Positions 27,883-36,302 are shown, counted from the first letter of the stretch. The stretch is 64,000 nucleotides of DNA from Salmonella bongori NCTC 12419 (GCF_000252995.1 NC_015761.1:4340001-4404000); one strand, 5' to 3'. The notes: generated by a model not told the origin, from the sequence alone. A program made the numbers and translations.

Positions 27883-28749
27883 TTACTGGCTTGCTTCGTT
27901 AGAGGCGGTGACTTTTTCAGCCAGCAGTGCAAACAGTTTTCCCGCAAAAGTCTCGCTGACTGGCCATGCTTTACTGTCCGGACGCTGTAACACGGTAAAG
28001 CCCGCGTCACCGAGCAGGCTGATATACGCATCATCACGCCATGCCTTCATTTGACTGCCAAAACGGGTAGTGCAGCCGTTTTCCTCTATTGCCCAGAACT
28101 GCGTTGAACTGGTTTGGGTCTCTTCATCCCAGCTATTTTCCGTTAACAGCAGATGAGGCTCGGCAAGGAACAGTCCGTGCGGACAACGCTGCCAGCTTGC
28201 CTGCGCGAGACCCTGACGTTTGACCTCATCGAACGTATGAACTTCAACAAGCAACTTGCCGCCCGGTTCCAGCCACTGTGCGCAATGACTGATAAGACCG
28301 TGTGCATCAGCCGCACTGAAGACGTTCAGTTCTCCAAATGTCATCATGATGAAATCGAAAGACTCCCCGGGGTGATAAGCGCGAATATCTTGCTGAATAT
28401 AGTTAATATCCAGACCTGCGTTCTGCGCCTGCTGGCGAGCCCAGTCAATGGATGCCGGTGAGAAATCTACCCCTGTGCAGCGAAACCCGCGCTCCGCTAA
28501 CCGTTGGATATAAAAACCGGGACCGCAACCAAGATCCAGTATGCGGGCGCCAGCAGGTATCTGACGGGCAATCCACATTACCTGTTGTTCAATCACGGTG
28601 AGCCTGCGGCTGGCCCAGTCATGCTCCTGTGACAAATGATTTGCCAGCATACGTTGGCTGAAGGCCGATTCATCCCAGGGAATTTTGTCTTCATTGGGCA
28701 AGAGTGAAATGCGATCAGTTGCAAAAATAATGGCACTGATATCCATCAT
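27883..28749 (-). CDS. Class I SAM-dependent methyltransferase
   Basis: A 288-residue protein with motif I ILDLGCGPGFYIQRLAERG (about residues 69-87), then CTGVDFSPASIDWARQQA and the motif IV region FDFIMMTFGELNVF. It lies 7 bp after topAI and 13 bp before yjhP, so the three form one operon. In E. coli the middle gene is yjhQ, a GNAT-type antitoxin to TopAI; this protein is not a GNAT and is not that gene. Its substrate is unknown. Confidence 0.85.
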   Translation of the reverse strand: MMDISAIIFATDRISLLPNEDKIPWDESAFSQRMLANHLSQEHDWASRRLTVIEQQVMWIARQIPAGARILDLGCGPGFYIQRLAERGFRCTGVDFSPASIDWARQQAQNAGLDINYIQQDIRAYHPGESFDFIMMTFGELNVFSAADAHGLISHCAQWLEPGGKLLVEVHTFDEVKRQGLAQASWQRCPHGLFLAEPHLLLTENSWDEETQTSSTQFWAIEENGCTTRFGSQMKAWRDDAYISLLGDAGFTVLQRPDSKAWPVSETFAGKLFALLAEKVTASNEASQ

Positions 28750-28756
28750 TATCTCC

Positions 28757-29014
28757 TTAGCGGTTGTCGAACTGGGCGCGGACGTTGTTCAGCCCGGTGG
28801 TGTTAATCCGATAGGGCTGACCGTTGACGGATTTGATCAGTCTTTTCTTTTTGAGTTTCTTGAAGACAGCGAGCGTGCAATCGGCAAGCAACAGCCCTTC
28901 GCGGCTATAGCATTCAACGGCAGTGACGCGACCTGAAGCATCGCGGACGTGCGCAATACGTCCGCCTTTAGCGAGAACGTGTAAGGTACGTTGTTCCTGA
29001 CGCGATAAATTCAT
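28757..29014 (-). CDS. topAI: TopAI (YjhX) topoisomerase I inhibitor toxin
   Basis: An 85-residue protein starting MNLSRQEQRTLHVLAKGGRI and ending NNVRAQFDNR, with the YjhX family winged-helix-like core VFKKLKKKRLIKS. In E. coli TopAI binds the topoisomerase TopA and blocks it, and YjhQ neutralises it. Here no yjhQ follows. The gene is preceded by a 110-base leader with a short ORF, as expected for the antibiotic-responsive topAI control region. Confidence 0.9.
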   Translation of the reverse strand: MNLSRQEQRTLHVLAKGGRIAHVRDASGRVTAVECYSREGLLLADCTLAVFKKLKKKRLIKSVNGQPYRINTTGLNNVRAQFDNR

Positions 29015-29124
29015 ACTGAAGAACCTGTTTAATCATCATGTGCAAAATGTGCAAACACATCGCGTGTTCACATTCGATTTCAGCGCATTGATAACCAGTC
29101 CGGCCTGAAAAGTCGGGATACTGA

Positions 29125-29151
29125 TTATCGGATGATGACATTCTCCAGCAT
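29125..29151 (-). CDS. Eight-codon leader peptide upstream of topAI (toiL-like)
   Basis: ATG CTG GAG AAT GTC ATC ATC CGA TAA encodes MLENVIIR, with GAGG seven bases upstream. It ends 110 bases before topAI on the same strand. E. coli topAI is preceded by the leader ORF toiL, where ribosome stalling caused by antibiotics unmasks topAI translation and prevents Rho termination. Position and size fit; I cannot verify the toiL peptide sequence from memory. Confidence 0.65.
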   Translation of the reverse strand: MLENVIIR

Positions 29152-29555
29152 CAAAACCTCGGGTTGAGTTGAAAGGTATTTACGAAGTGAATGATAACAC
29201 CTGTTTTTTATAAGGGAATAACCAGGAGTGAAAAATGTGATCCCGACAGGGTCTGTCACTGCTTGTTATCTATGGTTATGGCATTTTATCGGGCAAATAT
29301 ACAGAGCTTATGTACGTCGATGAGGGGACAGGTAAATAGATCCTGCCGATATCATAATGAATATTGATTGACCTCATATACCTCATGATGGCCGCTTTGA
29401 TACTCTCAGGTATCTCTTCGGAAGTTGACAGGATAGTAGTGTTGGAAATCTTTTTTTAACCCACTGAAAAATATAACTTAAATATTTTTCATACATAAAC
29501 ATTCATGGTCCGCTAAGCACGGATCCGGTTTTGTATGGGTTAAAAAAGGTATGTT
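29152..29555. other. Divergent control region between topAI and the DUF1062 gene
   Basis: This 404-bp gap holds no coding frame. It should contain the minus-strand topAI leader promoter and the plus-strand promoter for the next gene. It is AT-rich in its right half. Confidence 0.5.
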
Positions 29556-30164
29556 ATGAAAGTCATATGGACTGTCACTCCTGTGGGGTATCAGCGTATT
29601 GCGAAACGCTGTCCTTCATGCAACGTCAAACGAGACTTCACGCCTTCAGGAGCGTTTCGGGTTAATTCACAAAAGAAGATGCTCGATGTCTGGAATATCT
29701 ATAAATGTACACATTGCGATTATACCTGGAATATCTCTCTGATTACGCGCCGACATGTCAGTAAAATTGACCGGAATCTTTATCATCGGCTGATGACGAA
29801 TGATACTGCCACGATTCAATACTTTGCCTTTGACAACGCGATTTTGAAGCGAAACAACGCTGAGTTATCAGGGCGGCCTGATTTCCGCATTCAGGAGCGG
29901 TGGTTGGTTAGCATGGCCACTCGTGAGCGGGTCAGTGTTAGCATCGTAATTTCCCATTCTTTTCAGATCAGCCTGCTGCCGATTTTGAAGAAGCAACTTA
30001 TGCTAAGCGCAGCCGAAATCAAGAGACTGGTTGAGTCAGGGCAAATAAGTGGCGTCACGATGAAAATGCTGAAATCGCGAAAGCTGAAGAGCGCCACGTA
30101 TGAGTTTCAGCTCGCCACAGAAACGTTGTATGCCCGGCGCAGGATCGCTCTGATCCGTCGATAA
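29556..30164 (+). CDS. DUF1062 family protein
   Basis: A 202-residue protein. CPSC near residue 19 and CTHC near residue 51 form two CxxC pairs that could bind zinc, separated by FRVNSQKKMLDVWNIYKC, the DUF1062 signature. The C-terminal half is basic (MKMLKSRKLKSATYEF). No biochemical role is established for the family. It is transcribed alone. Confidence 0.75.
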   Translation: MKVIWTVTPVGYQRIAKRCPSCNVKRDFTPSGAFRVNSQKKMLDVWNIYKCTHCDYTWNISLITRRHVSKIDRNLYHRLMTNDTATIQYFAFDNAILKRNNAELSGRPDFRIQERWLVSMATRERVSVSIVISHSFQISLLPILKKQLMLSAAEIKRLVESGQISGVTMKMLKSRKLKSATYEFQLATETLYARRRIALIRR

Positions 30165-30170
30165 AATAAC

Positions 30171-30249
30171 AAGCTCACCTTGACGTTATGTACGCTGGTA
30201 TCGTAGCGGCGCCACGGAAGACCAGAAAGGCTAATGGATAGGTGAGCTT
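30171..30249. repeat. 79-bp segment bounded by inverted repeats
   Basis: AAGCTCACCT at 30171-30180 and AGGTGAGCTT at 30240-30249 are perfect 10-bp inverted repeats just after the DUF1062 stop. It could be a long-loop terminator, a small structured RNA or a miniature element. Confidence 0.5.
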
Positions 30250-30462
30250 TAAATGAATAACTTATGTCCTGGGCATAAAGTAAAGTTGGTCTTACCATAG
30301 ACAAGTCGATCATTTAAGGCTGTGGATAATGCTTCGGTTCAGATCGGGTATAAGAGTTTGTTTATCCGTGTGCTGACAGTAGCCTTTATCCCACCGATGT
30401 AGGCAGAATGACAAAGCGTGATAAGTGACCATTATCCGTAGAGTAAATAAAAGGAATATAAC

Positions 30463-31458
30463 GTGGCGCTATACAATATCTCTGAGAAAAAACTGATTAC
30501 ACTTGAAAAAACATCTTTCACCATTGAAAGACTGCAAGAACGCTATGATCTTCAGGAGGCTATCAAGAAGAATGTTGATATTGTTGCGCCAGGTTGTCTT
30601 GTCATATCCGAAGAGTTCTCGGACTGGGAGGATAGCCGGCGGAGGATTGATTTACTGGCGATTGATAAACAGGCTAACCTTGTTGTCATTGAACTGAAGC
30701 GTGACGAAATCGGCGCACATATGGAACTACAGGCATTACGATATGCGGCAATGATTTCTACGATGAGTTTTGCAAAAGCATGTGAATGCTATCAGGCGTA
30801 TCTTGGAATGCAAGGTAATGATGCCAATGCAAAAGAGAGGCTACTTGATTTTGTAGAACTGGAAGAAAACGAACTTGCGGATTTTGGTAAGGATATTCGG
30901 ATTGTCCTCGCATCAGCAGATTTTGGTAAAGAGTTAACGACAACCGCAATATGGCTAAGAGATAAAGGCGTCGATATTCGTTGTGTCCGCTTAACACCTT
31001 ATAATTTTAAAGGAGAGGTTCTGATTAATGCTGAACAAATAATACCTGTACCAGAGCTGGAGGAATATCAGGTAAGGTTCAGAGAAAAACGAACGGAACA
31101 AATCATCAGTAGTCAAAAATCTGAGAAAGATTATTCTTTATATAAATATAAAGGTAAATCTTTCAACAAGAGAAAACTTGCGCTTGAAGTTTTTACGGAC
31201 TGGATTAATAAGCATAGTCCTGACAATTTAGATGAGCTCAGAAGTAAGTTAAGTGAGGATCTACAAAAAAGAGCGGTAGCGCTGGTTGATCAGATCCCTG
31301 AAAAAAGCAAAAACAGATATCATATGCAGGAGGATGCGTTGATCGAGTTGCCGTCAGGTGAACGCATTGCTATCTCTAATCAATGGGGATTAGGGAATAT
31401 AGAGCTGCTTATTGATTTTGTCCGTCGGGATAATTTTGTGGTTGAAAAAATGGGGTAA
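30463..31458 (+). CDS. PD-(D/E)XK nuclease-like protein (NucS/DUF91 type)
   Basis: A 331-residue protein with a GTG start behind AAAAGGAA. The N-terminal half holds a PD-(D/E)XK core: RRRIDLLAIDKQANLVVIEL with Asp63, Glu77 and Lys79, then the RDEIGAHMELQALRYAAMIS helix. This is the arrangement in NucS/DUF91-type nucleases. The C-terminal half is helical and unassigned (HSPDNLDELRSKLSEDLQKR). It stands alone in an accessory stretch; a defence role is plausible but unproven. Confidence 0.7.
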   Translation: MALYNISEKKLITLEKTSFTIERLQERYDLQEAIKKNVDIVAPGCLVISEEFSDWEDSRRRIDLLAIDKQANLVVIELKRDEIGAHMELQALRYAAMISTMSFAKACECYQAYLGMQGNDANAKERLLDFVELEENELADFGKDIRIVLASADFGKELTTTAIWLRDKGVDIRCVRLTPYNFKGEVLINAEQIIPVPELEEYQVRFREKRTEQIISSQKSEKDYSLYKYKGKSFNKRKLALEVFTDWINKHSPDNLDELRSKLSEDLQKRAVALVDQIPEKSKNRYHMQEDALIELPSGERIAISNQWGLGNIELLIDFVRRDNFVVEKMG

Positions 31459-31754
31459 CGGATAGAATAACCTGAAAGGTCCCATTAATGAATGGGATCT
31501 AACGTCTCATCAGATGTGAAAGCTGCGCCTTTAGCATCATTGGTGCCATCATCACGCCATACTCTTTGCTGTGGTTATTATTTACATTGAATGTAAATAC
31601 TCATTCAACGTCGTTAAGAAAACCAGAAAAAGTCATCAGAGGTTGAGCTAATATTACTATCTGAAATGTTGAATTTTAATTAATGTAAACTATCCATCGC
31701 CTAAGCGTTAAAGTGATAGTGGCCTTGAGTTCTGTTACGATTACAGGGGGAGCA

Positions 31755-32666
31755 ATGCATACCTTTAGACCATATTCACTAAGGCATAGCGACCTGTTAT
31801 ATGAAGATATTCTCCCAGAAATACGCGAGCAAATAATAGAATTAATTATCAATACATTAGGAAGCTGTTCCTCTTTTTATGATATGGCTCTATATTGTTA
31901 CCATAATAGTCATTCTGACGAAGTTTACCGAAGAATATGTAAAACCCTGCGCAAAGAATATGGTTTATTTAGTTTATATGCTCACTCTACGTCATATCTG
32001 GATGAGATAAGTAATCTGTTGTTAAAAACAGATGATAAAAGAAAACATATTGATATTATTGAGCTTGCTTTTAAATATATAGATACTTACCTGCGGAACT
32101 ATGACGTTACGCCTGGACTGGAGCCGGATAAAGCAATTAGTGAATTAAATAATATATTTCAGGAAAATAACTTAAAGTATCGATTCGAAAATGGCCGGAT
32201 TGTAAGGTTACGCAGAATAAAACGGCTTAAAAACATACGTTATTATTTGTATTCTCCGGGGGAGTATGGTTTTGTTGAATACGACCTTATGGAGGCATAT
32301 AATCGCCTGATATTTAATGATTTTACCTGCGTTGTCAGTGAATGTTATTCTGTTTTTAAAAGCGTTCTTATCAAAATTCATGAGAAAAAGAATATCATCT
32401 ATCAGGAGACAGATAATTTAAGTGCATTAATAGCCAATCTGGTGACCAGCGGTGTGATTTCTGCTGAGGATGAACATAAATTTAGTTTTTTAAGTAACGT
32501 GCTTGAGTCGGAGGTATTCTCACCGACGGCAAAAGAAAAACCGCATCATCACCATGTCATGATGCTCCGTATCTCTGAAGAGCTGGCTTGTAGTATATAT
32601 TATCTTACTGAGCGCACTATTTTCTTTCTTACCCAACGGGCGGAGGAAAATGATGATAGACCATAA
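31755..32666 (+). CDS. STM4504/CBY_0614-like protein with AbiJ N-terminal-type domain
   Basis: The start MHTFRPYSLRHSD has a strong GGGGGAG site and gives 303 residues; an upstream ATG at 31713 lacks one. The N-terminal 150 residues, with LPEIREQIIELIINTLGSC, DIIELAFKYIDTYLR and AISELNNIFQENNLKYRFEN, match the pattern I know as AbiJ N-terminal domain 4. The C-terminal half is helical and lacks a recognisable effector motif. Abi-type phage exclusion is a reasonable guess. The gene is more AT-rich than the core. Confidence 0.65.
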   Translation: MHTFRPYSLRHSDLLYEDILPEIREQIIELIINTLGSCSSFYDMALYCYHNSHSDEVYRRICKTLRKEYGLFSLYAHSTSYLDEISNLLLKTDDKRKHIDIIELAFKYIDTYLRNYDVTPGLEPDKAISELNNIFQENNLKYRFENGRIVRLRRIKRLKNIRYYLYSPGEYGFVEYDLMEAYNRLIFNDFTCVVSECYSVFKSVLIKIHEKKNIIYQETDNLSALIANLVTSGVISAEDEHKFSFLSNVLESEVFSPTAKEKPHHHHVMMLRISEELACSIYYLTERTIFFLTQRAEENDDRP

Positions 32667-32863
32667 TCACCATCCTGCAGCTGCTAAGGTGATATATATC
32701 ACATCTCTTTAATTTTGTTCATTCGTCCGGTTATCTTATCCCACCGTCTGATTTTTAGATGGTGAGCTGCTCAATATCATAATAAAAGGTAGAGTGTTAT
32801 ACCTTGTGGCTAGCCTGAATATTATCGGTATCGCGTTAACTAACAGGACAGGGAGAGAACAGA

Positions 32864-33325
32864 ATGAGCACGATTTTAAAGCCTTTTTTACTGGCGATAA
32901 TGTTGATGTTAACCGTAATAATGCCTGGATTTGCAACGGAGGACGGAGCAATAACAATGGTTAAAACATACAGCGCTTATGACTATCCGCAGACCCGGTC
33001 GCGCTTGATGCAAGCTGTCGCTGACAACGGTCTGGTATTCTTTGGTGAGTTTGATCATGCCAGGGCGGCACAAAATGTTAAGCTGAAGATGCCGCCGACA
33101 ACGGTTCTGATATTTGGCAATCCTGCTGGCGGTACACCTTTAATGTTGGCGCATCCCGAACTGGCGCTGGACTTACCGTTTCGGGTCCTCATTAGTCAGC
33201 AAGCGGATGGCCGTACTCTGGTCAGTTATCACCCGGCCGAAACGCTGCAACGTTATGGTCTTGATGCTGCGGCTATACAGGCTTTGAAAAAGCTGGAGCT
33301 GCTTGTGGAAAAAAGTATCCACTAA
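32864..33325 (+). CDS. Secreted DUF302 domain protein
   Basis: A 153-residue protein with an N-terminal signal sequence (MSTILKPFLLAIMLMLTVIM, cleavage likely after GFA) and one DUF302 domain: VADNGLVFFGEFDHARAAQN, then TTVLIFGNPAGGTPLMLAHP and DLPFRVLI. It is expected in the periplasm. DUF302 proteins have no firm biochemical function. A GGGAG site supports the start. Confidence 0.8.
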   Translation: MSTILKPFLLAIMLMLTVIMPGFATEDGAITMVKTYSAYDYPQTRSRLMQAVADNGLVFFGEFDHARAAQNVKLKMPPTTVLIFGNPAGGTPLMLAHPELALDLPFRVLISQQADGRTLVSYHPAETLQRYGLDAAAIQALKKLELLVEKSIH

Positions 33326-33350
33326 CGCAGAAAAGCAGGCTTCAGTCAGG

Positions 33351-34007
33351 TTACGCCCTGGCACTGGCGATGTCGCTAATAAAGGCTGCCACCTCGTCCC
33401 TTGCCTGATGAGATAAGACGGCATCAAACGTTGCGCTGTCAGCATCACAGAACCCATGCCATGCCTCGTACATTTTACATTCTACCCCGGGATGTTTTTC
33501 CAGTATCTGGTGTAGGACAAGGGGATCAAACGCCGGTTCATAACGCGCGATAATAACCAGCGCCGGACAGAGAGGCGCAAGATGGGCATACTGGCGTATA
33601 CGGGAACCGTAATAGCAAATGACGCCATCGCATAACCCACTGGCTGCACTTAACCATGCGAGCGTCGCGCCGACGCTATATCCCACGACGATCAGCGTTT
33701 CGTACTGCGCCCTGAGCTTGTTAAGCAAAGTGATAACGGCGGCGGGATCAAACCCTCTATTTTCTGAAAAGTGGCGGTAAGCTTCTTCCTGCTGTTCATA
33801 GCGAAAAGGAGCATGGTGCGGAAAAAGTGGCGGAGTATAGATATCGAATCCACGTGCCAGCCATTCATTGCCTGCACGTCGGATATGCGCGTTAATACCA
33901 TAAATTTCATGCAGAATAATTGCTGCCCGGCAATTGCGGCCCGACAGGCAGGAGACGTTACAGGAGCGGGATATATCAGGGGCAGACATCATCGTGTTTT
34001 TTATCAT
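33351..34007 (-). CDS. Dienelactone hydrolase family protein
   Basis: A 218-residue alpha/beta hydrolase. The nucleophile elbow is GYSVGATLAW with Ser111; Asp near 159 (ARYEPAFDP) and His in AWHGFCDAD complete the triad. Classical dienelactone hydrolase uses Cys, so the Ser is notable but common in the family. It converges on the DUF302 gene. Substrate unknown. Confidence 0.75.
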   Translation of the reverse strand: MIKNTMMSAPDISRSCNVSCLSGRNCRAAIILHEIYGINAHIRRAGNEWLARGFDIYTPPLFPHHAPFRYEQQEEAYRHFSENRGFDPAAVITLLNKLRAQYETLIVVGYSVGATLAWLSAASGLCDGVICYYGSRIRQYAHLAPLCPALVIIARYEPAFDPLVLHQILEKHPGVECKMYEAWHGFCDADSATFDAVLSHQARDEVAAFISDIASARA

Positions 34008-34126
34008 AGCGCGCCTTGATACAGGGCACGAGCCGGATTTTCGCTATTCACGTTATGCCCGGGGCGTTGGGCTTGTCAATGTTGAGAAGCATTCTGTAGA
34101 GTGATTCTTTGGTTGATAAATTTACT

Positions 34127-34140
34127 ATTGGTAAACCAAT
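34127..34140. promoter_or_regulatory. UxuR/ExuR-type operator
   Basis: ATTGGTAAACCAAT is a near-perfect match to the hexuronate operator ATTGGTATACCAAT. A second weaker palindrome, CTGGTTGACCAG, lies at 34251-34262. Both are upstream of uxuR, so autoregulation is likely. Confidence 0.65.
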
Positions 34141-34353
34141 AATGGCATGCATATTCAGGGACAACGTTGAAGGCATAGTGTCTGTCGTCACGTGGTGGGT
34201 TTTTTACCTACACCTGGAGTGGCTATCTGACAGGCCGTCTCCTTGTTCTGCTGGTTGACCAGTTTCGCGTTTTTGGTGTGATAAGCGTGCTATCCCTCTT
34301 TACAAATGCTATAGTTTGACACCGGGAAATCGCATCGGACAGGCATGATCAAT

Positions 34354-35127
34354 ATGAAATCAAACACTTCTCAGCAAAGACCCTATCAGGAAGTGGGCGC
34401 CATGATACGCGATCTGATTATTCAGACGCCGTATCGCCCCGGTGAGCGCTTGCCACCGGAGCGAGAGATCGCTGAGAGGCTCAACGTGACACGTACCGTC
34501 GTGCGTGAAGCGTTGATCATGCTGGAGATTAAAGGGCTGGTTGAAGTCCGGCGCGGTGCCGGGATCTATGTGCTTGAAGGCGTGGATGATGGCGAGATCG
34601 AGGGGGCTGACGTAAATCACTGTAATGACGCCGGACCGTTTGAACTGTTGCAGGCGCGTCAACTGCTTGAAAGCAATATTGCTGAATTTGCCGCTCTGCA
34701 GGCTACCCGCGAAGACATCATTAAAATGCGTCAGGCGTTACAACTGGAAGAACGAGAGTTAGCCTCCAGCGCGCCGGGTGGCTCAGAAAGCGGCGATATG
34801 CAATTCCATCTGGCTATCGCGGAAGCGACCCATAACAGTATGCTGGTAGAGCTCTTCCGCCAGTCCTGGCAATGGCGAGAAAATAATCCGATGTGGCTCC
34901 AGCTTCACAGCCATCTGGGTGATACGCATTACCGTAAAGAGTGGCTGGTAGATCATAAGCAGATCCTTGCGGCGTTAATTAAGAAGGACGCCCGCGCGGC
35001 GAAACTGGCGATGTGGCAGCACCTGGAAAATGTGAAACAGCGTCTGCTGGAGTTTTCCAATGTGGATGACATCTACTTTGATGGCTACCTGTTTGAATCC
35101 TGGCCGCTGGACAAAGTAGACGTCTGA
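34354..35127 (+). CDS. uxuR: GntR/FadR-family hexuronate regulator UxuR
   Basis: A 257-residue repressor, the same length as E. coli UxuR. The winged helix is LPPEREIAERLNVTRTVVRE (about 32-51), followed by a FadR C-terminal ligand domain. The start at 34354 (MKSNTS) follows E. coli; an in-frame ATG lies three codons upstream. UxuR represses fructuronate/glucuronate genes. Its usual neighbours uxuA and uxuB are absent here, so it acts on genes elsewhere. Confidence 0.93.
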   Translation: MKSNTSQQRPYQEVGAMIRDLIIQTPYRPGERLPPEREIAERLNVTRTVVREALIMLEIKGLVEVRRGAGIYVLEGVDDGEIEGADVNHCNDAGPFELLQARQLLESNIAEFAALQATREDIIKMRQALQLEERELASSAPGGSESGDMQFHLAIAEATHNSMLVELFRQSWQWRENNPMWLQLHSHLGDTHYRKEWLVDHKQILAALIKKDARAAKLAMWQHLENVKQRLLEFSNVDDIYFDGYLFESWPLDKVDV

Positions 35128-35133
35128 CAGCGC

Positions 35134-36141
35134 TTAGAATAGCGTGGGCAGTCCCAGCCCGCGCTTCACTTCCTGTAACGTCTTTTGAGTGACCTCATGC
35201 GCCCGTTCGCTGCCTTTTTTCAGTAATTCCATTAACATTCCCTTATCCTGAATAAATGCCGCCCGCCGTTCGCGTATTGGCGCAATCAACTCTTGTAAAC
35301 AGGTTTCCAGCTCATTTTTACAGATACGATCGCCTAATCCGCCCTGCTGATAGTGTGCTTTCATTGCCGCAATTTTGGCTTTATCCGGATGGAACGCATC
35401 CAGCCACGTAAAGACGACGTTACCTTCTATTTTTCCCGGATCGCTAATTTTTAAATGACCTGGATCGGTGTACATCGCGCTAACCGCTCGGTGAATAGTC
35501 TCTTCGCTGGCGGAAAGAAGCAGCGTATTGCCGAGTGATTTCGACATCTTGGCGCTACCGTCAATACCAGGCAGGCGGCCAGTATCGCTCAGTAGCGCCT
35601 GACAGTGCCGCAGTACAGGCAAGGATAAAAGACTATTCATCTTATGAACGATCTCATTGGTTTGCTCGATCATCGGTAATTGATCGTCGCCAACCGGCAC
35701 TCGTTCGGCTTTAAAGGCAGTGATATCCGCCGCCTGGCTAATGGGATATACCATAAATCCAACCGGCAGAGAACGCGCAAAGCCTTTCTGGGCAATCTCA
35801 TTCTTTACCGTAGGGTTACGCTCGACTCTGGCAACAGTAACAATATTCATATAGAGCACCGTTAATTCAGCGAGGGCGGGTAACGCGGATTGCAGACAGA
35901 TTGTCGTTAGTGTGGGATCGATGCCGACGGCCAGATAATCCGCTAATACTTCCGGAATATTATCGCGAATTTTTTGCGGATTACTGCCGTTATCGGTCAG
36001 TCCCTGCAGGTCGGCAATCAGGACATACTGCTGATGGTCATGCTGTAGCGCGACGCGCTGGCGTAGCGACCCCACATAATGGCCCAGGTGCAGCGCGCCG
36101 GTTGGGCGATCGCCTGTCAGAATGATGGGAAGGGTGTTCAT
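35134..36141 (-). CDS. trpS2: Second tryptophanyl-tRNA synthetase
   Basis: A 335-residue class I synthetase that charges tRNA-Trp, additional to the housekeeping trpS elsewhere. The HIGH motif is HLGH (18-21) and KMSKS is at 198-202 in GSAKMSKSLGN. The start with AAGGAG upstream is MNTLPIILTGDRPTG; a longer frame to 36213 lacks homology. Auxiliary TrpRS enzymes can tolerate inhibitors such as indolmycin. The leader holds a Trp-codon peptide and attenuator hairpins, so expression should rise when charged tRNA-Trp is scarce. Confidence 0.92.
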   Translation of the reverse strand: MNTLPIILTGDRPTGALHLGHYVGSLRQRVALQHDHQQYVLIADLQGLTDNGSNPQKIRDNIPEVLADYLAVGIDPTLTTICLQSALPALAELTVLYMNIVTVARVERNPTVKNEIAQKGFARSLPVGFMVYPISQAADITAFKAERVPVGDDQLPMIEQTNEIVHKMNSLLSLPVLRHCQALLSDTGRLPGIDGSAKMSKSLGNTLLLSASEETIHRAVSAMYTDPGHLKISDPGKIEGNVVFTWLDAFHPDKAKIAAMKAHYQQGGLGDRICKNELETCLQELIAPIRERRAAFIQDKGMLMELLKKGSERAHEVTQKTLQEVKRGLGLPTLF

Positions 36142-36190
36142 CAAAGACTCCTTTATGCTTACTGTAAAGCCGAAAGACGTCCCGAAACAC

Positions 36191-36214
36191 AGTAGCCGCC
36201 TTTCGGCGGCCACT
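36191..36214 (-). terminator. Attenuator terminator hairpin (segments 3:4) of trpS2 leader
   Basis: On the minus strand AGTGGCCGCC and GGCGGCTACT pair over ten positions (one G-U) around a GAAA tetraloop, followed by GTGTTT. Segment 3 (GCCGCC) can pair instead with segment 2 (GGCGGC, within 36236-36241), so terminator and antiterminator exclude each other. The U tract is short, so termination may be partial. Confidence 0.65.
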
Positions 36215-36235
36215 TAAAGAGAAATACTGATCCGT

Positions 36236-36255
36236 GCCGCCTTCAGGAAGGCAGC
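36236..36255 (-). promoter_or_regulatory. Attenuator 1:2 hairpin overlapping leader stop
   Basis: GCTGCCTT and AAGGCGGC pair over eight positions around CCTG at the end of the leader ORF. A ribosome stalled at the Trp codons would block it and free GGCGGC to pair with the downstream GCCGCC. Confidence 0.65.
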
Positions 36256-36302
36256 CACCAGCGGTGATAACGTTGCGTAGCGTAGGATCGTGTTGTGTTC
36301 AT
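36243..36302 (-). CDS. Trp leader peptide for trpS2
   Basis: A 19-codon ORF, MNTTRSYATQRYHRWWLPS, with tandem TGG codons at 36258-36260 and 36255-36257, ending 101 bases before the trpS2 start. Tandem regulatory codons four to five codons before the stop, overlapping the first of three competing stems, are the standard attenuation layout of trpL. No clear Shine-Dalgarno precedes it; an extended -10 (TGATACGTT) almost touches the ATG, so the peptide may be nearly leaderless. Confidence 0.75.
   Translation of the reverse strand: MNTTRSYATQRYHRWWLPS

Noticed and set aside
36142..36213. 24-residue N-terminal extension of trpS2
   Set aside because: It would translate the attenuator 3:4 hairpin region; the internal ATG has AAGGAG and aligns with TrpRS.
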